Assembly (NCBI GenBank): GCA_002482005.1
Contig: DLFD01000017.1
Span: 1-27,235 of the forward strand
Length of the DNA stretch: 27,235 bases
Reading direction: 5' to 3'
From: Lachnospiraceae bacterium UBA7729
Lineage (GTDB): Bacteria; Bacillota; Clostridia; Lachnospirales; Lachnospiraceae
The translations under genes and the position numbers were made by a program. Below are positions 14,708 through 23,352 of this stretch, in pieces. Every line of letters starts with the position of its first letter. Position 1 is the stretch's first letter. The notes below the pieces were generated by a model. The model was not told the DNA's origin. It saw only the letters and a list, made by a program, of their open reading frames with translations, and made no database searches.

Positions 14708-14785
14708 ATGCGTATTACGTTTCATATCGGTAAATTCACCGTGACGATTATCGTAAAAAGCAACAGCCGCCACTCGGGCAAGTGA
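14708..14785 (+). CDS. Small basic/hydrophobic peptide, type I toxin candidate
   Basis: A 25-residue peptide: MRITFHIGK, a hydrophobic beta-prone centre (FTVTIIVK) and a basic tail (SNSRHSGK). The ribosome site is a near-perfect AAGGAGGTGAT (14693-14703), which is exceptionally strong and would need to be controlled. ATG 14708 fits its spacing; ATG 14702 overlaps it. The 3' codons are overlapped by an antisense RNA with a consensus promoter. This layout is that of type I toxin genes of Bacillota such as txpA or bsrG, though I do not recognise the peptide as one of the described families. It could also be a regulatory leader peptide. Confidence 0.6.
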   Translation: MRITFHIGKFTVTIIVKSNSRHSGK

Positions 14786-14850
14786 CGACTGTTTAATAAA
14801 TAGTTGATTCCTTACTAGAGACCAACCGCTTGTCGCAGTGCTCTCTTTAT
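14755..14850 (-). ncRNA. Antisense RNA 1 (antitoxin candidate)
   Basis: A transcript of about 95 bases starting seven bases below a consensus promoter. It opens with the GAGAGCACTG...GCGGTTGGTC element and ends in a 13-bp stem (arms 14781-14793 and 14762-14774) followed by TGCTTTTT on the - strand, a strong terminator. It is complementary to the last codons and 3' region of the peptide gene. Exact ends are inferred. Confidence 0.7.
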
Positions 14851-14856
14851 GCTTTG

Positions 14857-14885
14857 ATTATAGGAATTCTGCAGGCTATTGTCAA
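14857..14885 (-). promoter_or_regulatory. Perfect consensus promoter for antisense RNA 1
   Basis: On the - strand TTGACA (14885-14880), a 17-bp spacer and TATAAT (14862-14857): a full match to the sigma-A consensus, pointing into the toxin-like gene. Confidence 0.85.
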
Positions 14886-14895
14886 GAATCAGCAT

Positions 14896-15062
14896 AAAAA
14901 GCAACAGCCGCCACTCGGCCAAGCGACGACTGTTTGATTAAAATGGTTTGCATTTGAGACCAACCACTCCGCCAAGTGATGGTTCCGTGTAAAAATGGTT
15001 CCAGGTAAAAATATTTAGAAACATTGGGGGAGAGTCAAACCGCTTGTCGCAGTGCTCTCTAT
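14896..15062 (-). ncRNA. Antisense RNA 2, tandem paralogue
   Basis: A transcript of about 165 bases with the same 5' element (15031-15060) and the same 13-bp terminator stem (arms 14922-14934 and 14903-14915) followed by five T on the - strand. An extra hairpin (about 14961-14988) related to the terminator stem lies in between. It does not overlap the intact peptide gene, so it would act through shared sequence or by pairing with the 3' end of the sense message. Confidence 0.62.
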
Positions 15063-15068
15063 GTTTTG

Positions 15069-15096
15069 ATTATAAGAAATCAACAGGTAATGTCAA
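15069..15096 (-). promoter_or_regulatory. Consensus promoter for antisense RNA 2
   Basis: TTGACA (15096-15091), 16 bases, TATAAT (15074-15069) on the - strand, followed by ATCAAAACAT, nearly the same start region as antisense RNA 1. Confidence 0.8.
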
Positions 15097-15098
15097 GG

Positions 15099-15128
15099 GC
15101 ATCGATCTATTAGGGTCGGTGCTTTTTT
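15099..15128 (+). terminator. Rho-independent terminator before the tape measure gene
   Basis: GCATCGA (15099-15105) pairs with TCGGTGC (15116-15122), with one G-T pair, followed by six T. It would end the sense transcript of the toxin-like locus and also stop late transcription unless bypassed. Confidence 0.8.
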
Positions 15129-15157
15129 GATGCACAATTTTCAGGAAGGAGGTCAGT

Positions 15158-17968
15158 ATGGCTGATCGTATTAAGGGCATCACCGTTGAGATCGGTGGCG
15201 ACACCACGAAACTCTCAGATGCCCTGAAGAATGTTAATAAGTCCATCAAGGATACACAGAATCAGCTGAAGGACGTGAATAAGCTCCTGAAGCTTGACCC
15301 CGGCAATACAGATCTCCTTGTACAGAAGCAGAAGTACCTGTCTCAGGCAATCTCTGATACGAAGGAGAAGCTGAAGCAGGAAGAGGCTGCCTTAAAGCAG
15401 CTGAAGGATGCACCTCAGACCGAGGAGACCATCAAACAGCAGGAAGCGCTGACCCGGGAGATTGAGGATACCAAGCAGTCTCTGAAGGGACTGGAGGACC
15501 AGTACAAGTCGGTCGGCTCTGTTGCCGGTGTCCAGCTTCAGCAGGCAGGGCAGAAGATGAAGGATATCGGAGACAAGATCACCGGTGTCGGCACTTCTCT
15601 TTCTACCCATGTGACAGCTCCGATCACTGCAGTTGGTGCGGCATCTCTTGCTGCCTTTACTGAGGTCGATGCCGGTGCGGATATCGTAAAGACCAAGACC
15701 GGTGCGGCTGGGCAGGCCTTAAAGGATATGCAGGATGCGGCAAATGATATCGCAACCACAATCCCGACAGACTTTGAGACGGCTGGCTCTGCTATTGGTG
15801 AGGTGAATACGAGGTTTGGTCTTACCGGTACAGCCTTAAAGGATCTCTCTCAGCAATTTGTCGAGTTCGCCGCAGTCAATGACACGGATGTCTCTACTTC
15901 CGTTGATAACGTTTCTTCCGTTCTCAATGCATTCGGTATGGATGCGTCACAGGCTGGCGGGATGCTGGATGTCCTGAACTCTGTTGGACAGGCGACCGGT
16001 CTTTCCATGGATACTCTGTCGACGGATCTTTCCCAGAACGCGGCACAGCTCAAGGCCATGGGCTTCAATGCTACCCAGTCCGCACAGTTCCTCGGCAATG
16101 TCGAGATGTCCGGTCTGGATGTCGGCACGGCAATGGCAGCGATGAAGAAAGCCATGAACAATGCTGCGAAGGATGGGAAGACACTCGATCAGGCACTTGG
16201 TGATTTCAGTACCACGATGAAGTCCAACAAGTCGGATACGGAAAAGCTGCAGGCAGCCTATGATCTGTTTGGCTCTAAAGGTGGTGCCGCCATCTTCAAC
16301 GCCATGCAGACCGGGAAGCTCTCCCTTGATGGCTTTTCATCTGACATGAGCTCCTTCAAGGGAAATGTGGAGACGACCTTTAACGACACGCTGGACCCGA
16401 TCGACAAGTTCCAGACGACGATGAATCAGCTGAAGATCACCGGAGCTGAGGTGGGAAATTCCCTCGCAAGTGTTCTGGCTCCCATGCTGGAGCAGGCAGC
16501 CGCAGCACTGAAGAAGTTTGCAGATTTCTGGAACGGTCTGCCGGAACCGATGCAGCAGTTCATTGTGAAGGCGGCTCTGGTGGCTGCTGCGGTTGGACCG
16601 ATTCTCGTTGGAGTTGGAAAAGTTGTGTCGGCTGCTGGAAGCATTACCGGTGTGATCGGCAAGGTCATGACAAGTGTTGGCGGCCTGTCCACTGGACTTA
16701 CCGCATTCAGCTCCCTATCCCTGCTTCCCATGATCGGGATTATTGCCGGTGTCGTCGCTGCGGTTGTTGCCGTGGTGGAAATCATCAAGCACTGGGGAGA
16801 GATTTCTGAGTGGTTCAAGGGTGTCTGGGATAAGGTGTGCTCTGGGGTAAAGAAAGTCGGTGAGGGTCTGGCCACCTTCTTTTCCGGACTCTGGGACGGA
16901 ATCAAGTCTGGAACGGAGACCGCATGGAACGGTATCAAAAGCGGTGTCTCTACTGTGTGGAGCGGGATGAAGACCGGAGCCACGACCATCTTTAACGGGA
17001 TCAAGACAGGAATCACCAATGCCTGGAATGCCGTGAAGACGGGGACCAGTACAGCATGGAATAACATCAAGACAGCTGCTTCCAATATCTGGAACGGGAT
17101 GAAGTCTGGAGCGACAACGATCTTCAACGGGATTAAAACCAGTATCACTAATGCTTGGAATGCGGTAAAGACCGGTACCAGTACGGCTTGGAACAACATC
17201 AAGACGTCTGCCTCCAATATCTGGAACGGCATGAAGTCCGGTGCGACGACAACCTTCAATGGGATCAAGACCAGCGTTACGAATGCATGGAATACGCTGA
17301 AATCCAATACCAGTACCGTATGGTCCGGGATCAAGTCTGTCGTGCAGCAGCATGGAGGAGGGATCAAAGGTGTCATTTCTACAGCGATTGACGGGTATAA
17401 GTCCATCTGGAAGGCGGGTTTCGATGTGATCAATCGTACGACAGGAGGAAAGCTCGGTGAGGCACTGTCCACAGCAAGGTCAAAGCTCGATTCCATAAAG
17501 CAGGCGTTCTCAGACAAGATGGGCGGTGCAAGGGACGCAGTGAAGAACGCGATTGACAGGATCAAGGGATTCTTCCATTTCAGCTGGTCCCTGCCGAGCC
17601 TGAAGCTCCCGCACATCAGCATCTCCGGACATTTCGGGATCAACCCTCCGTCCGCACCACACTTCTCCATCAGTTGGTACAAGAAGGCGATGGAAGACGG
17701 CATGATCTTAAATGGCCCTACGATCTTTGGCATGAAGGGCAATTCACTCCTTGCCGGTGGTGAGGCAGGACCGGAAGCAGTCGTCGGAGTAAACAGTCTG
17801 ATGTCGATGATCCAGAAGGCGGTGGGCAATGCCGGTGCCGGTACGACGATCGGAGATATTAACATCACGGTCTATGGCGCACCCGGACAGGACGTTCATG
17901 AACTGGCGGACATCATCGAGAGCAGGATCAACAGCAAGGTCAACATGAAGGAGGCGGTGTTCGCATGA
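15158..17968 (+). CDS. Tail tape measure protein
   Basis: A 936-residue protein that sets tail length and is ejected ahead of the DNA. Residues ~1-125 are coiled coil (TQNQLKDVNKLLKLDPGNTD, the typical start of this family). Then follows the TP901-type tape measure core (PITAVGAASLAAFTEVDAGADIV, GSAIGEVNTRFGLTG). Hydrophobic segments occur near residues 470-500 and 520-545 (MIGIIAGVVAAVVAVVEII). From about 570 to 730 lie Trp-containing 11-residue repeats (ITNAWNAVKTG type) with a clear 44-residue higher-order repeat. The C-terminus (GPEAVVGVNSLMSMIQKAV) is also conventional. ATG 15158 follows AAGGAGG. Being ~2.8 kb long, it predicts a tail of moderate length. Confidence 0.95.
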   Translation: MADRIKGITVEIGGDTTKLSDALKNVNKSIKDTQNQLKDVNKLLKLDPGNTDLLVQKQKYLSQAISDTKEKLKQEEAALKQLKDAPQTEETIKQQEALTREIEDTKQSLKGLEDQYKSVGSVAGVQLQQAGQKMKDIGDKITGVGTSLSTHVTAPITAVGAASLAAFTEVDAGADIVKTKTGAAGQALKDMQDAANDIATTIPTDFETAGSAIGEVNTRFGLTGTALKDLSQQFVEFAAVNDTDVSTSVDNVSSVLNAFGMDASQAGGMLDVLNSVGQATGLSMDTLSTDLSQNAAQLKAMGFNATQSAQFLGNVEMSGLDVGTAMAAMKKAMNNAAKDGKTLDQALGDFSTTMKSNKSDTEKLQAAYDLFGSKGGAAIFNAMQTGKLSLDGFSSDMSSFKGNVETTFNDTLDPIDKFQTTMNQLKITGAEVGNSLASVLAPMLEQAAAALKKFADFWNGLPEPMQQFIVKAALVAAAVGPILVGVGKVVSAAGSITGVIGKVMTSVGGLSTGLTAFSSLSLLPMIGIIAGVVAAVVAVVEIIKHWGEISEWFKGVWDKVCSGVKKVGEGLATFFSGLWDGIKSGTETAWNGIKSGVSTVWSGMKTGATTIFNGIKTGITNAWNAVKTGTSTAWNNIKTAASNIWNGMKSGATTIFNGIKTSITNAWNAVKTGTSTAWNNIKTSASNIWNGMKSGATTTFNGIKTSVTNAWNTLKSNTSTVWSGIKSVVQQHGGGIKGVISTAIDGYKSIWKAGFDVINRTTGGKLGEALSTARSKLDSIKQAFSDKMGGARDAVKNAIDRIKGFFHFSWSLPSLKLPHISISGHFGINPPSAPHFSISWYKKAMEDGMILNGPTIFGMKGNSLLAGGEAGPEAVVGVNSLMSMIQKAVGNAGAGTTIGDINITVYGAPGQDVHELADIIESRINSKVNMKEAVFA
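16997..17338 (+). repeat. 132-bp tandem repeat within the tape measure gene
   Basis: Two full copies (16997-17128, 17129-17260) and a partial third (17261-17338) encode GIKT(G/S)(I/V)TNAWN-type units of 44 residues. The DNA has diverged more than the protein at third positions, so the copies are not recent. Confidence 0.85.
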
Positions 17969-17989
17969 TCTATAACAGAGAGGTGGTAC

Positions 17990-18703
17990 ATGAGACCTTT
18001 TCATTATTTTGTTTTTGACGTGAAGAGCAGCCTGGACTTCGGTGTCCGGATCTCCGGGGATGGAGTCTACAGCTCTCCGAAACGAGACTACGAGATCCAG
18101 TCGGTGCCGGGAAGATCTGGCGATCTGGTTTTTGATAACAACAGATTTGAGAACATCTCCCTCACTTATCCGGCAGGCATCGTGAAGAACTTCAGGGACA
18201 ACGTCGCTGCGCTTCGGAGCTTCCTTCTGACCCGGACAGGATACCGGAGACTGGAAGATACCTATCACCCGGAAGAGTACAGGCTGGCTCTCTTTGAAGG
18301 ACCTCTTTCTGTGAAGGAGATCGGAAACATTGCAGGACAGTTCGACATCACGTTCAACTGCAAACCGCAGCGGTTCCTGAAGTCCGGTGAGAAGACTTAT
18401 ACATTCACGGCGAATGGAGAGATCCGAAACAACACGCTCTTTCCTGCCAAGCCTCGCATCCTGATCTACGGAAATGGTACCGCAGGTATTGGACAGAAGA
18501 CGATCGAGGTGAAGGGCAACACCTATCCTTATGTCGAGGTGGATTGCGAGACCATGGACGCATTTTATGGAGCGACGAACTGCAACAGCATGATCTCTCT
18601 AACTTCCGGCGATTTCCCTGTCCTCAATCCGGGAGACAACGGAATCACGCTCGGCAAGGGGATCACGAAGATTGAACTCATACCAAGGTGGTGGATTGTA
18701 TGA
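17990..18703 (+). CDS. Distal tail protein (Dit-like)
   Basis: A 237-residue hub protein linking the tail tube to the tip. RPFHYFVFDVKSSLDFGVRI, RDYEIQSVPGRSGDLVFDNN and FEGPLSVKEIGNIAGQFDIT are family-typical; the C-terminal half (GGNxTY-like IEVKGNTYPYVEVDCETMDA, ITLGKGITKIELIPRWW) resembles the galectin-like domain of Sipho_tail proteins. ATG 17990 has GAGAGGTGG upstream, a moderate site. It overlaps the next gene by four bases. Confidence 0.9.
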   Translation: MRPFHYFVFDVKSSLDFGVRISGDGVYSSPKRDYEIQSVPGRSGDLVFDNNRFENISLTYPAGIVKNFRDNVAALRSFLLTRTGYRRLEDTYHPEEYRLALFEGPLSVKEIGNIAGQFDITFNCKPQRFLKSGEKTYTFTANGEIRNNTLFPAKPRILIYGNGTAGIGQKTIEVKGNTYPYVEVDCETMDAFYGATNCNSMISLTSGDFPVLNPGDNGITLGKGITKIELIPRWWIV

Positions 18704-21612
18704 TACCTGTTTTATACGACGCAGGAGAGAGGGACTTCACGTCAAACGGCCTCGGCAGGCTCTACGATGCAATCTCCTGCACGGTGACAGAAGAGAGGAA
18801 CGGGTCCTTTGAGCTGGAGATGACCTATCCTGTCAGCGGTATCCACTACAAGGATATCCTGAAGGAGAGGATCATCTTCGCTGTCCCGGCAGACGGGAAG
18901 AAGGAGCAGCCGTTTCGGATTTATAAGATCTCCAAGCCCATGAAGGGGATCACTACGATCTCGGCAAGGCATGTGTCTTACCAGCTTTCCTTTGTACCGG
19001 TGAAGGCAGATCTTACCCCAGCGACGACAGCAGCGCAGGCATTTGAGCGTCTGAAGCATGACGCCATCGAGCCCTGCGGATTTGATTTCTGGACGGACGA
19101 TACGACGGTTGGAAATTACACGACACCGCTTCCGGCATCGCTTCGGTCAAGACTTGGAGGTGTGGAAGGCTCCATCCTCGACAACTTTGGCGGCGAATAT
19201 GAGTGGGACAGGTGGACGGTAAAGTTTCATGCAGCCAGAGGCCGGGACAGCGGAAAGGTGATCCGATATGGTAAAGATCTGACGGACCTGAAGCAGGAAG
19301 AGTCGATCGAGGATACTGTTACAGGTGTTGTGCCTTACTGGGCAAAGGATAATGACGGAGAGACACAGCTTGTGACGGCATCCCCTGTCTATACGGAGAA
19401 CGCATCGAAGTTTCCCTACCGTAGGACAGTGGTCCTTGACCTTTCATCCGAGTGGCAGGAAGCTCCGACAGAATCTGCGCTCCGGTCAAAGGCCGCCTCC
19501 TACATGAAGGCGAACGGATATGGCGTGCCCTCCGTCAACATCTCCATCAGCTTCGTGGCTCTCTGGCAGACAGAGGAATATAAGAACATCGCGCCACTAG
19601 AACGAGTGAATCTCTGTGACACGGTGTCCGTGGAATTCCCGGAGCTTCAGGTTTCAGCAAAGGCCAAGGTCATCAAGACTGTCTACGATGTCTTGAAGGA
19701 TCGGTATTCCTCTATCGAAATCGGAAGTGCCAGATCAACCCTGTCCGATGCTATTGCCTCTCAGAACGCGAGAATGGAATCACAGGAAAAATCAAACCGA
19801 GCCTTCCTTGAGTCTGCTATCAAGCATGCGACAAAGCTGATCTCCGGAGGCCTTGGCGGGCATGTCGTGTTTGGTCTCAATGCAGATGGTCAGCCGGATG
19901 AGATCCTCATCATGGACACTGCTGATAAGAACACCGCTGTCAATGTGCTCCGGATCAACATGAACGGCATCGGCTTTTCTACCTCCGGCTATCAGGGGCC
20001 CTTCGATACCGCATGGACGATCGACTCTCGCTTCTATGCGGACTTCATCACTGCCGGGACTTTAAATGGTAATCTCATCAAGGCAGGGACAATTACGGAC
20101 AAGAAGGGCAAGAATTACTGGAACATGGAAACCGGCGAGTTCAGGCTTTCTTCTGAATCAAAGGTTGGTGGGAAGACCTTCACGGAGCAGTATAATTCTC
20201 TGCTTTCCGAGGCTCAGTCCAAGGCTGAGGAGATCGCAGATGAGAAGACAAAGACGGCTTCTGATACCTGGTCTAAGGAACTCGCCGCACAGATCGATGG
20301 CAAGATCGCGACCTACATGCAGGATGAAGCGCCTGACGGGGATGGCCTCGATACCGGTGACATCTGGTTTGATTCCTCGAATGGCTACACCGTCTATCGC
20401 TACAACGGGCAGGCGTGGATCAAGGTGAAGGATGCCGGGATTGCGCAGGCTCTGCAGGATGCAGCGAACGCGATGAACAAGGCCAATACGAAGAACACGA
20501 TCACTGGTGGGAAGACAGCTCCGTCAAACCCTGTGACCGGGGATATGTGGATCGACTCCGGCAATGACAACAAGCCCATGATTTACAACGGATCGCAGTG
20601 GATCTCTTACCGGGATGCGACGATTGCCAGTTCCCTCACGGCAGCCAAAGCCTATGCGGATACCATCAACAAGAACCTGAACCAGACCGAGATCTTCAAC
20701 CGGCTGACAGACAATGGCTCTCTTGAAGGCATCTACATGGAGAACGGCAAGCTGTACATCAATGGCACTTACATCAAGTCCGGCAGCATTACAGCAGATC
20801 TTATCAAGGCAGGAATTATTAAGGTCCAGACCAGCGATGGCGCTGAAGAGATCGACCTTGGTGACAGCATCAAGATGACTTCTGCCGGGATTGAGGTGAC
20901 AACCAACTGGGGAAACTACATCGAAATCAAGCCGGATATATTCAATGGTATTTCGTTCACTGGTGATGGAGATAAGGGAACGGGTAAGGCTACCGCAGTT
21001 GCGAGGAACGGGATTCTAATCAAGAACAATAGTGATGAGCTCTTGGGGAACTTTCTTCTTCAGTATCCGTCCACGTTTATTGACGATGACTCAATCAGGA
21101 TCTCGGATGCAATGATGCCGAACCGGTATGTCATACTCAGCACAGATACCAGTGGCACCTATGGGATCAGTACTTCGGGCAACTTCTACTGCGGTGGGTC
21201 GAAGTCAAGACTGGTGGATACGGATGATTATGGCCAGAGGCTCCTGTATTCCTACGAGACACCGACACCGATGTTCGGAGATGTAGGCGAGGGGGTCATC
21301 GCTGATGATGGGCTGTCTTATATTTCCATTGATCCGATCCTTGGCGAGACGATCGCGACATCCCAATATCAGGTGTTCCTGCAGGCATACGGAGAGGGGA
21401 CCTGCTATGTCAAGGAGAGGAACGGAGCCAACTTCGTTGTGGCAGGAGATCCCGGACTTTCCTTTGGCTGGGAGATCAAGGCAAAGCAGTCGGACTTTAC
21501 GCAGAGGAGGCTGGACCAGTTTTATACCACCAATCCTGAGACGAGCAGTACAGACTACGCGCAGGAAGCAGTGGAGCATATCACAGAACTTAGCAAGGAG
21601 AGATCAGTATGA
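18700..21612 (+). CDS. Tail-associated protein (Tal / prophage endopeptidase tail)
   Basis: A 970-residue tail tip protein. The first ~340 residues match the phage minor structural / endopeptidase-tail family (MIPVLYDAGERDFTSNGLG, SISARHVSYQLS-like TTISARHVSYQLSFVPV, ILDNFGGEYEWDRWTVKFH). A middle region holds FITAGTLNGNLIKAGTIT, echoed later by GSITADLIKAGIIKVQ. Two related segments (GDIWFDSSNGYTVYRYNGQAW and GDMWIDSGNDNKPMIYNGSQW) look like carbohydrate-binding repeats, suggesting contact with the cell wall. I choose ATG 18700, eight bases after AAGGTGG; the two GTGs upstream sit in that site. No peptidoglycan-hydrolase domain is obvious at the C-terminus. Confidence 0.9.
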   Translation: MIPVLYDAGERDFTSNGLGRLYDAISCTVTEERNGSFELEMTYPVSGIHYKDILKERIIFAVPADGKKEQPFRIYKISKPMKGITTISARHVSYQLSFVPVKADLTPATTAAQAFERLKHDAIEPCGFDFWTDDTTVGNYTTPLPASLRSRLGGVEGSILDNFGGEYEWDRWTVKFHAARGRDSGKVIRYGKDLTDLKQEESIEDTVTGVVPYWAKDNDGETQLVTASPVYTENASKFPYRRTVVLDLSSEWQEAPTESALRSKAASYMKANGYGVPSVNISISFVALWQTEEYKNIAPLERVNLCDTVSVEFPELQVSAKAKVIKTVYDVLKDRYSSIEIGSARSTLSDAIASQNARMESQEKSNRAFLESAIKHATKLISGGLGGHVVFGLNADGQPDEILIMDTADKNTAVNVLRINMNGIGFSTSGYQGPFDTAWTIDSRFYADFITAGTLNGNLIKAGTITDKKGKNYWNMETGEFRLSSESKVGGKTFTEQYNSLLSEAQSKAEEIADEKTKTASDTWSKELAAQIDGKIATYMQDEAPDGDGLDTGDIWFDSSNGYTVYRYNGQAWIKVKDAGIAQALQDAANAMNKANTKNTITGGKTAPSNPVTGDMWIDSGNDNKPMIYNGSQWISYRDATIASSLTAAKAYADTINKNLNQTEIFNRLTDNGSLEGIYMENGKLYINGTYIKSGSITADLIKAGIIKVQTSDGAEEIDLGDSIKMTSAGIEVTTNWGNYIEIKPDIFNGISFTGDGDKGTGKATAVARNGILIKNNSDELLGNFLLQYPSTFIDDDSIRISDAMMPNRYVILSTDTSGTYGISTSGNFYCGGSKSRLVDTDDYGQRLLYSYETPTPMFGDVGEGVIADDGLSYISIDPILGETIATSQYQVFLQAYGEGTCYVKERNGANFVVAGDPGLSFGWEIKAKQSDFTQRRLDQFYTTNPETSSTDYAQEAVEHITELSKERSV

Positions 21613-21815
21613 AGAAGGCTACAGCAATCACATTTTTTAACGATTCCGTGGGAAAGCGGATGAGCATGGTGTACAGCGAGATCGACGAGAAGACCGCGAA
21701 GATCGTATCCGATAACAAGAGAACGGATATCGTGGTCACAGACAAGGATGTGCTGGCCGCCATGGGTACCATTGAAACGTATGTGCAGAACTACATTGAC
21801 ACGATCGAGGGATGA
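21609..21815 (+). CDS. Small conserved tail-region protein of unknown function
   Basis: A 68-residue protein (KKATAITFFNDSVGKRMSMV, KRTDIVVTDKDVLAAMGTIE). It overlaps both neighbours by four and none to few bases and is translated from AAGGAGA. Its position between Tal and a BppU-like protein suggests a baseplate accessory or a chaperone; no motif supports more. Confidence 0.75.
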   Translation: MKKATAITFFNDSVGKRMSMVYSEIDEKTAKIVSDNKRTDIVVTDKDVLAAMGTIETYVQNYIDTIEG

Positions 21816-21817
21816 GT

Positions 21818-23335
21818 ATGGATGTAAGAGAATATGATCTGAACCTGATCCCGGGCAGTGTACCTGAGATCGTCAAGATCAATCAGTACGACAAGGGCAT
21901 ACAGTATGCCTTCACCATCTATCAGGGCGAGAAGAAGTTTTCCATTCCGGCAGGATCGACCGTGTTGCTCACGGGAACAAAGCCGGATGGACTGGGCTTT
22001 ACCTATAGCTGTACCTTCTCCGGAGCAGTTGTGTCTGTCACGATCGGGGATCAGGTCGCAGTGCTGAATGGAAAAGTGGATGCAGAGATTACCATCATCT
22101 CCAGCAGTTCTGTCCGGCTTGGCACTGCAAACTGTGTCTTCCTTGTGGAACCTGCCGCACTGCAGGATGACACAGCTGTATCTGATTCGGACTTTCCGGC
22201 TATCGTGAAGGCTGCGGATCATATCGATGACGCGAAGAAGTATGCGGACAATGCGGCGCAGAGTGCAAAGGATGCGAAAGCTTCTGCGTCATCGGCGGCC
22301 AGTGCAGCGAAGAATGCCATAGCGGATGAAGTGACAAGAGCGAAGGCTGCAGAAGCGGCAAATGCCAAGGCCATCACCGATGAGACGGCAAGAGCAAAGA
22401 AGGCTGAGCAGGCAAACTCGGATGCCATAGCCACAAAGATGACCACTAAGACCTATGATGCAGATGGCGATGGTATGGTCGACAATGCTGCCAAGGTTAA
22501 TGGACACTCTGTAGAGTCTGATGTTCCTGCTGATGCTGTTTTCACGGATACGGTCTACGATGACAGTGCTGTAAAGAAGAGCATTTCAGATGAGACAGAC
22601 CGGGCAAAGAAGGCTGAAGAGGCCAACACCAAGCTTGCGAATGATCTGAAGACAGGACTCACGAGCGGAACGGTAAAGGTTGCAAAGGCTACATCAGCTG
22701 ATTCCGCAACAGCTCTGGGCAGTGTTACTGCTAAGTTCTTATACATTCCGGACAATGGTGCGAGAAAGAAGTATTTGCTGTTCTATGACATTTCAGAGTG
22801 GATTTCCAAATCTAGGGATGCCGGGACTTACGCCTATGACGGATATTTCTTTTCCAGAAGAAGCGGTGGATTTGTCAGCAATAATTACACAGGAACTCTC
22901 AGCATGGTAGCTTCGTACAATGGCATGAGCGGCTCCACTCCGATCAAGTCTGATGATTCGCAGTCACTTCGACTGCGCACAACGTCTGAAATGTACAAGC
23001 CGGTCATTCTGCACAATACAAGTACAAACAAGTATTACCTTGCGCTTGAGACATATGGCAATGGCAGAGATCTGGTATTGTTCGGAATCTTTCAGGGGAC
23101 CTTTGTGGGAACGTGGGTTCAGAACGTGGGGCAGTCCTTAACACCCGGAACTCTGCCGGACGGGTATGAACTCTACAGTGAAGGTTATGTCTCCATTCCC
23201 TATGAGCGGGCAATCGCTGATAAGAATGGCAACGATATCGCAGGCACTTACATCAAAGATCTGTCGGCATCGGGAAATACTATCACGTATACAAGAGGCG
23301 ATGGTACGACAGGAAATATCACGATTGGCAGCTGA
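21818..23335 (+). CDS. BppU-like baseplate / tail fibre protein
   Basis: A 506-residue protein. Residues ~1-120 match the baseplate upper protein N-terminal domain (YDLNLIPGSVPEIVKINQYD, KFSIPAGSTVLLTGTKPDG), which docks fibres to the baseplate. An Ala/Lys/Glu coiled coil follows (AAQSAKDAKASASSAASAAK and two ITDETARAKKAEQAN-like repeats), then a short YDADGDGMVDNAAKVNGHSV motif seen in fibre proteins, and a C-terminal ~190-residue beta-rich domain that is the likely receptor binder. ATG 21818 fits the GAGG site better than ATG 21812. The C-terminal domain is the part most likely to define host range. Confidence 0.85.
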   Translation: MDVREYDLNLIPGSVPEIVKINQYDKGIQYAFTIYQGEKKFSIPAGSTVLLTGTKPDGLGFTYSCTFSGAVVSVTIGDQVAVLNGKVDAEITIISSSSVRLGTANCVFLVEPAALQDDTAVSDSDFPAIVKAADHIDDAKKYADNAAQSAKDAKASASSAASAAKNAIADEVTRAKAAEAANAKAITDETARAKKAEQANSDAIATKMTTKTYDADGDGMVDNAAKVNGHSVESDVPADAVFTDTVYDDSAVKKSISDETDRAKKAEEANTKLANDLKTGLTSGTVKVAKATSADSATALGSVTAKFLYIPDNGARKKYLLFYDISEWISKSRDAGTYAYDGYFFSRRSGGFVSNNYTGTLSMVASYNGMSGSTPIKSDDSQSLRLRTTSEMYKPVILHNTSTNKYYLALETYGNGRDLVLFGIFQGTFVGTWVQNVGQSLTPGTLPDGYELYSEGYVSIPYERAIADKNGNDIAGTYIKDLSASGNTITYTRGDGTTGNITIGS

Positions 23336-23352
23336 TCAGGGAGGTGATCATC

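Larger units (their letters stand above)
14755..15096. repeat. Tandemly duplicated antisense units
   Basis: Two units (14755-14885 and 14896-15096) each contain terminator stem, leader element and promoter in the same order. The sequence AAAAAGCAACAGCCGCCACTC is near-identical at 14755 and 14896, and CGCTTGTCGCAGTGCTCTCT at 14827 and 15041. The second unit is longer by an inserted middle segment with a partial third copy (GAGACCAACCACT near 14955). Confidence 0.8.

Noticed and set aside
14762..14793. Sense-strand terminator right after the toxin-like peptide
   Set aside because: The stem is perfect, but on the + strand it is followed by TAATAAATAG without a T-run; the T-run lies on the other strand, so it serves the antisense RNA.
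16997..17338. CRISPR-like tandem repeats
   Set aside because: They are contiguous 132-bp in-frame coding units without spacers and belong to the tape measure protein.
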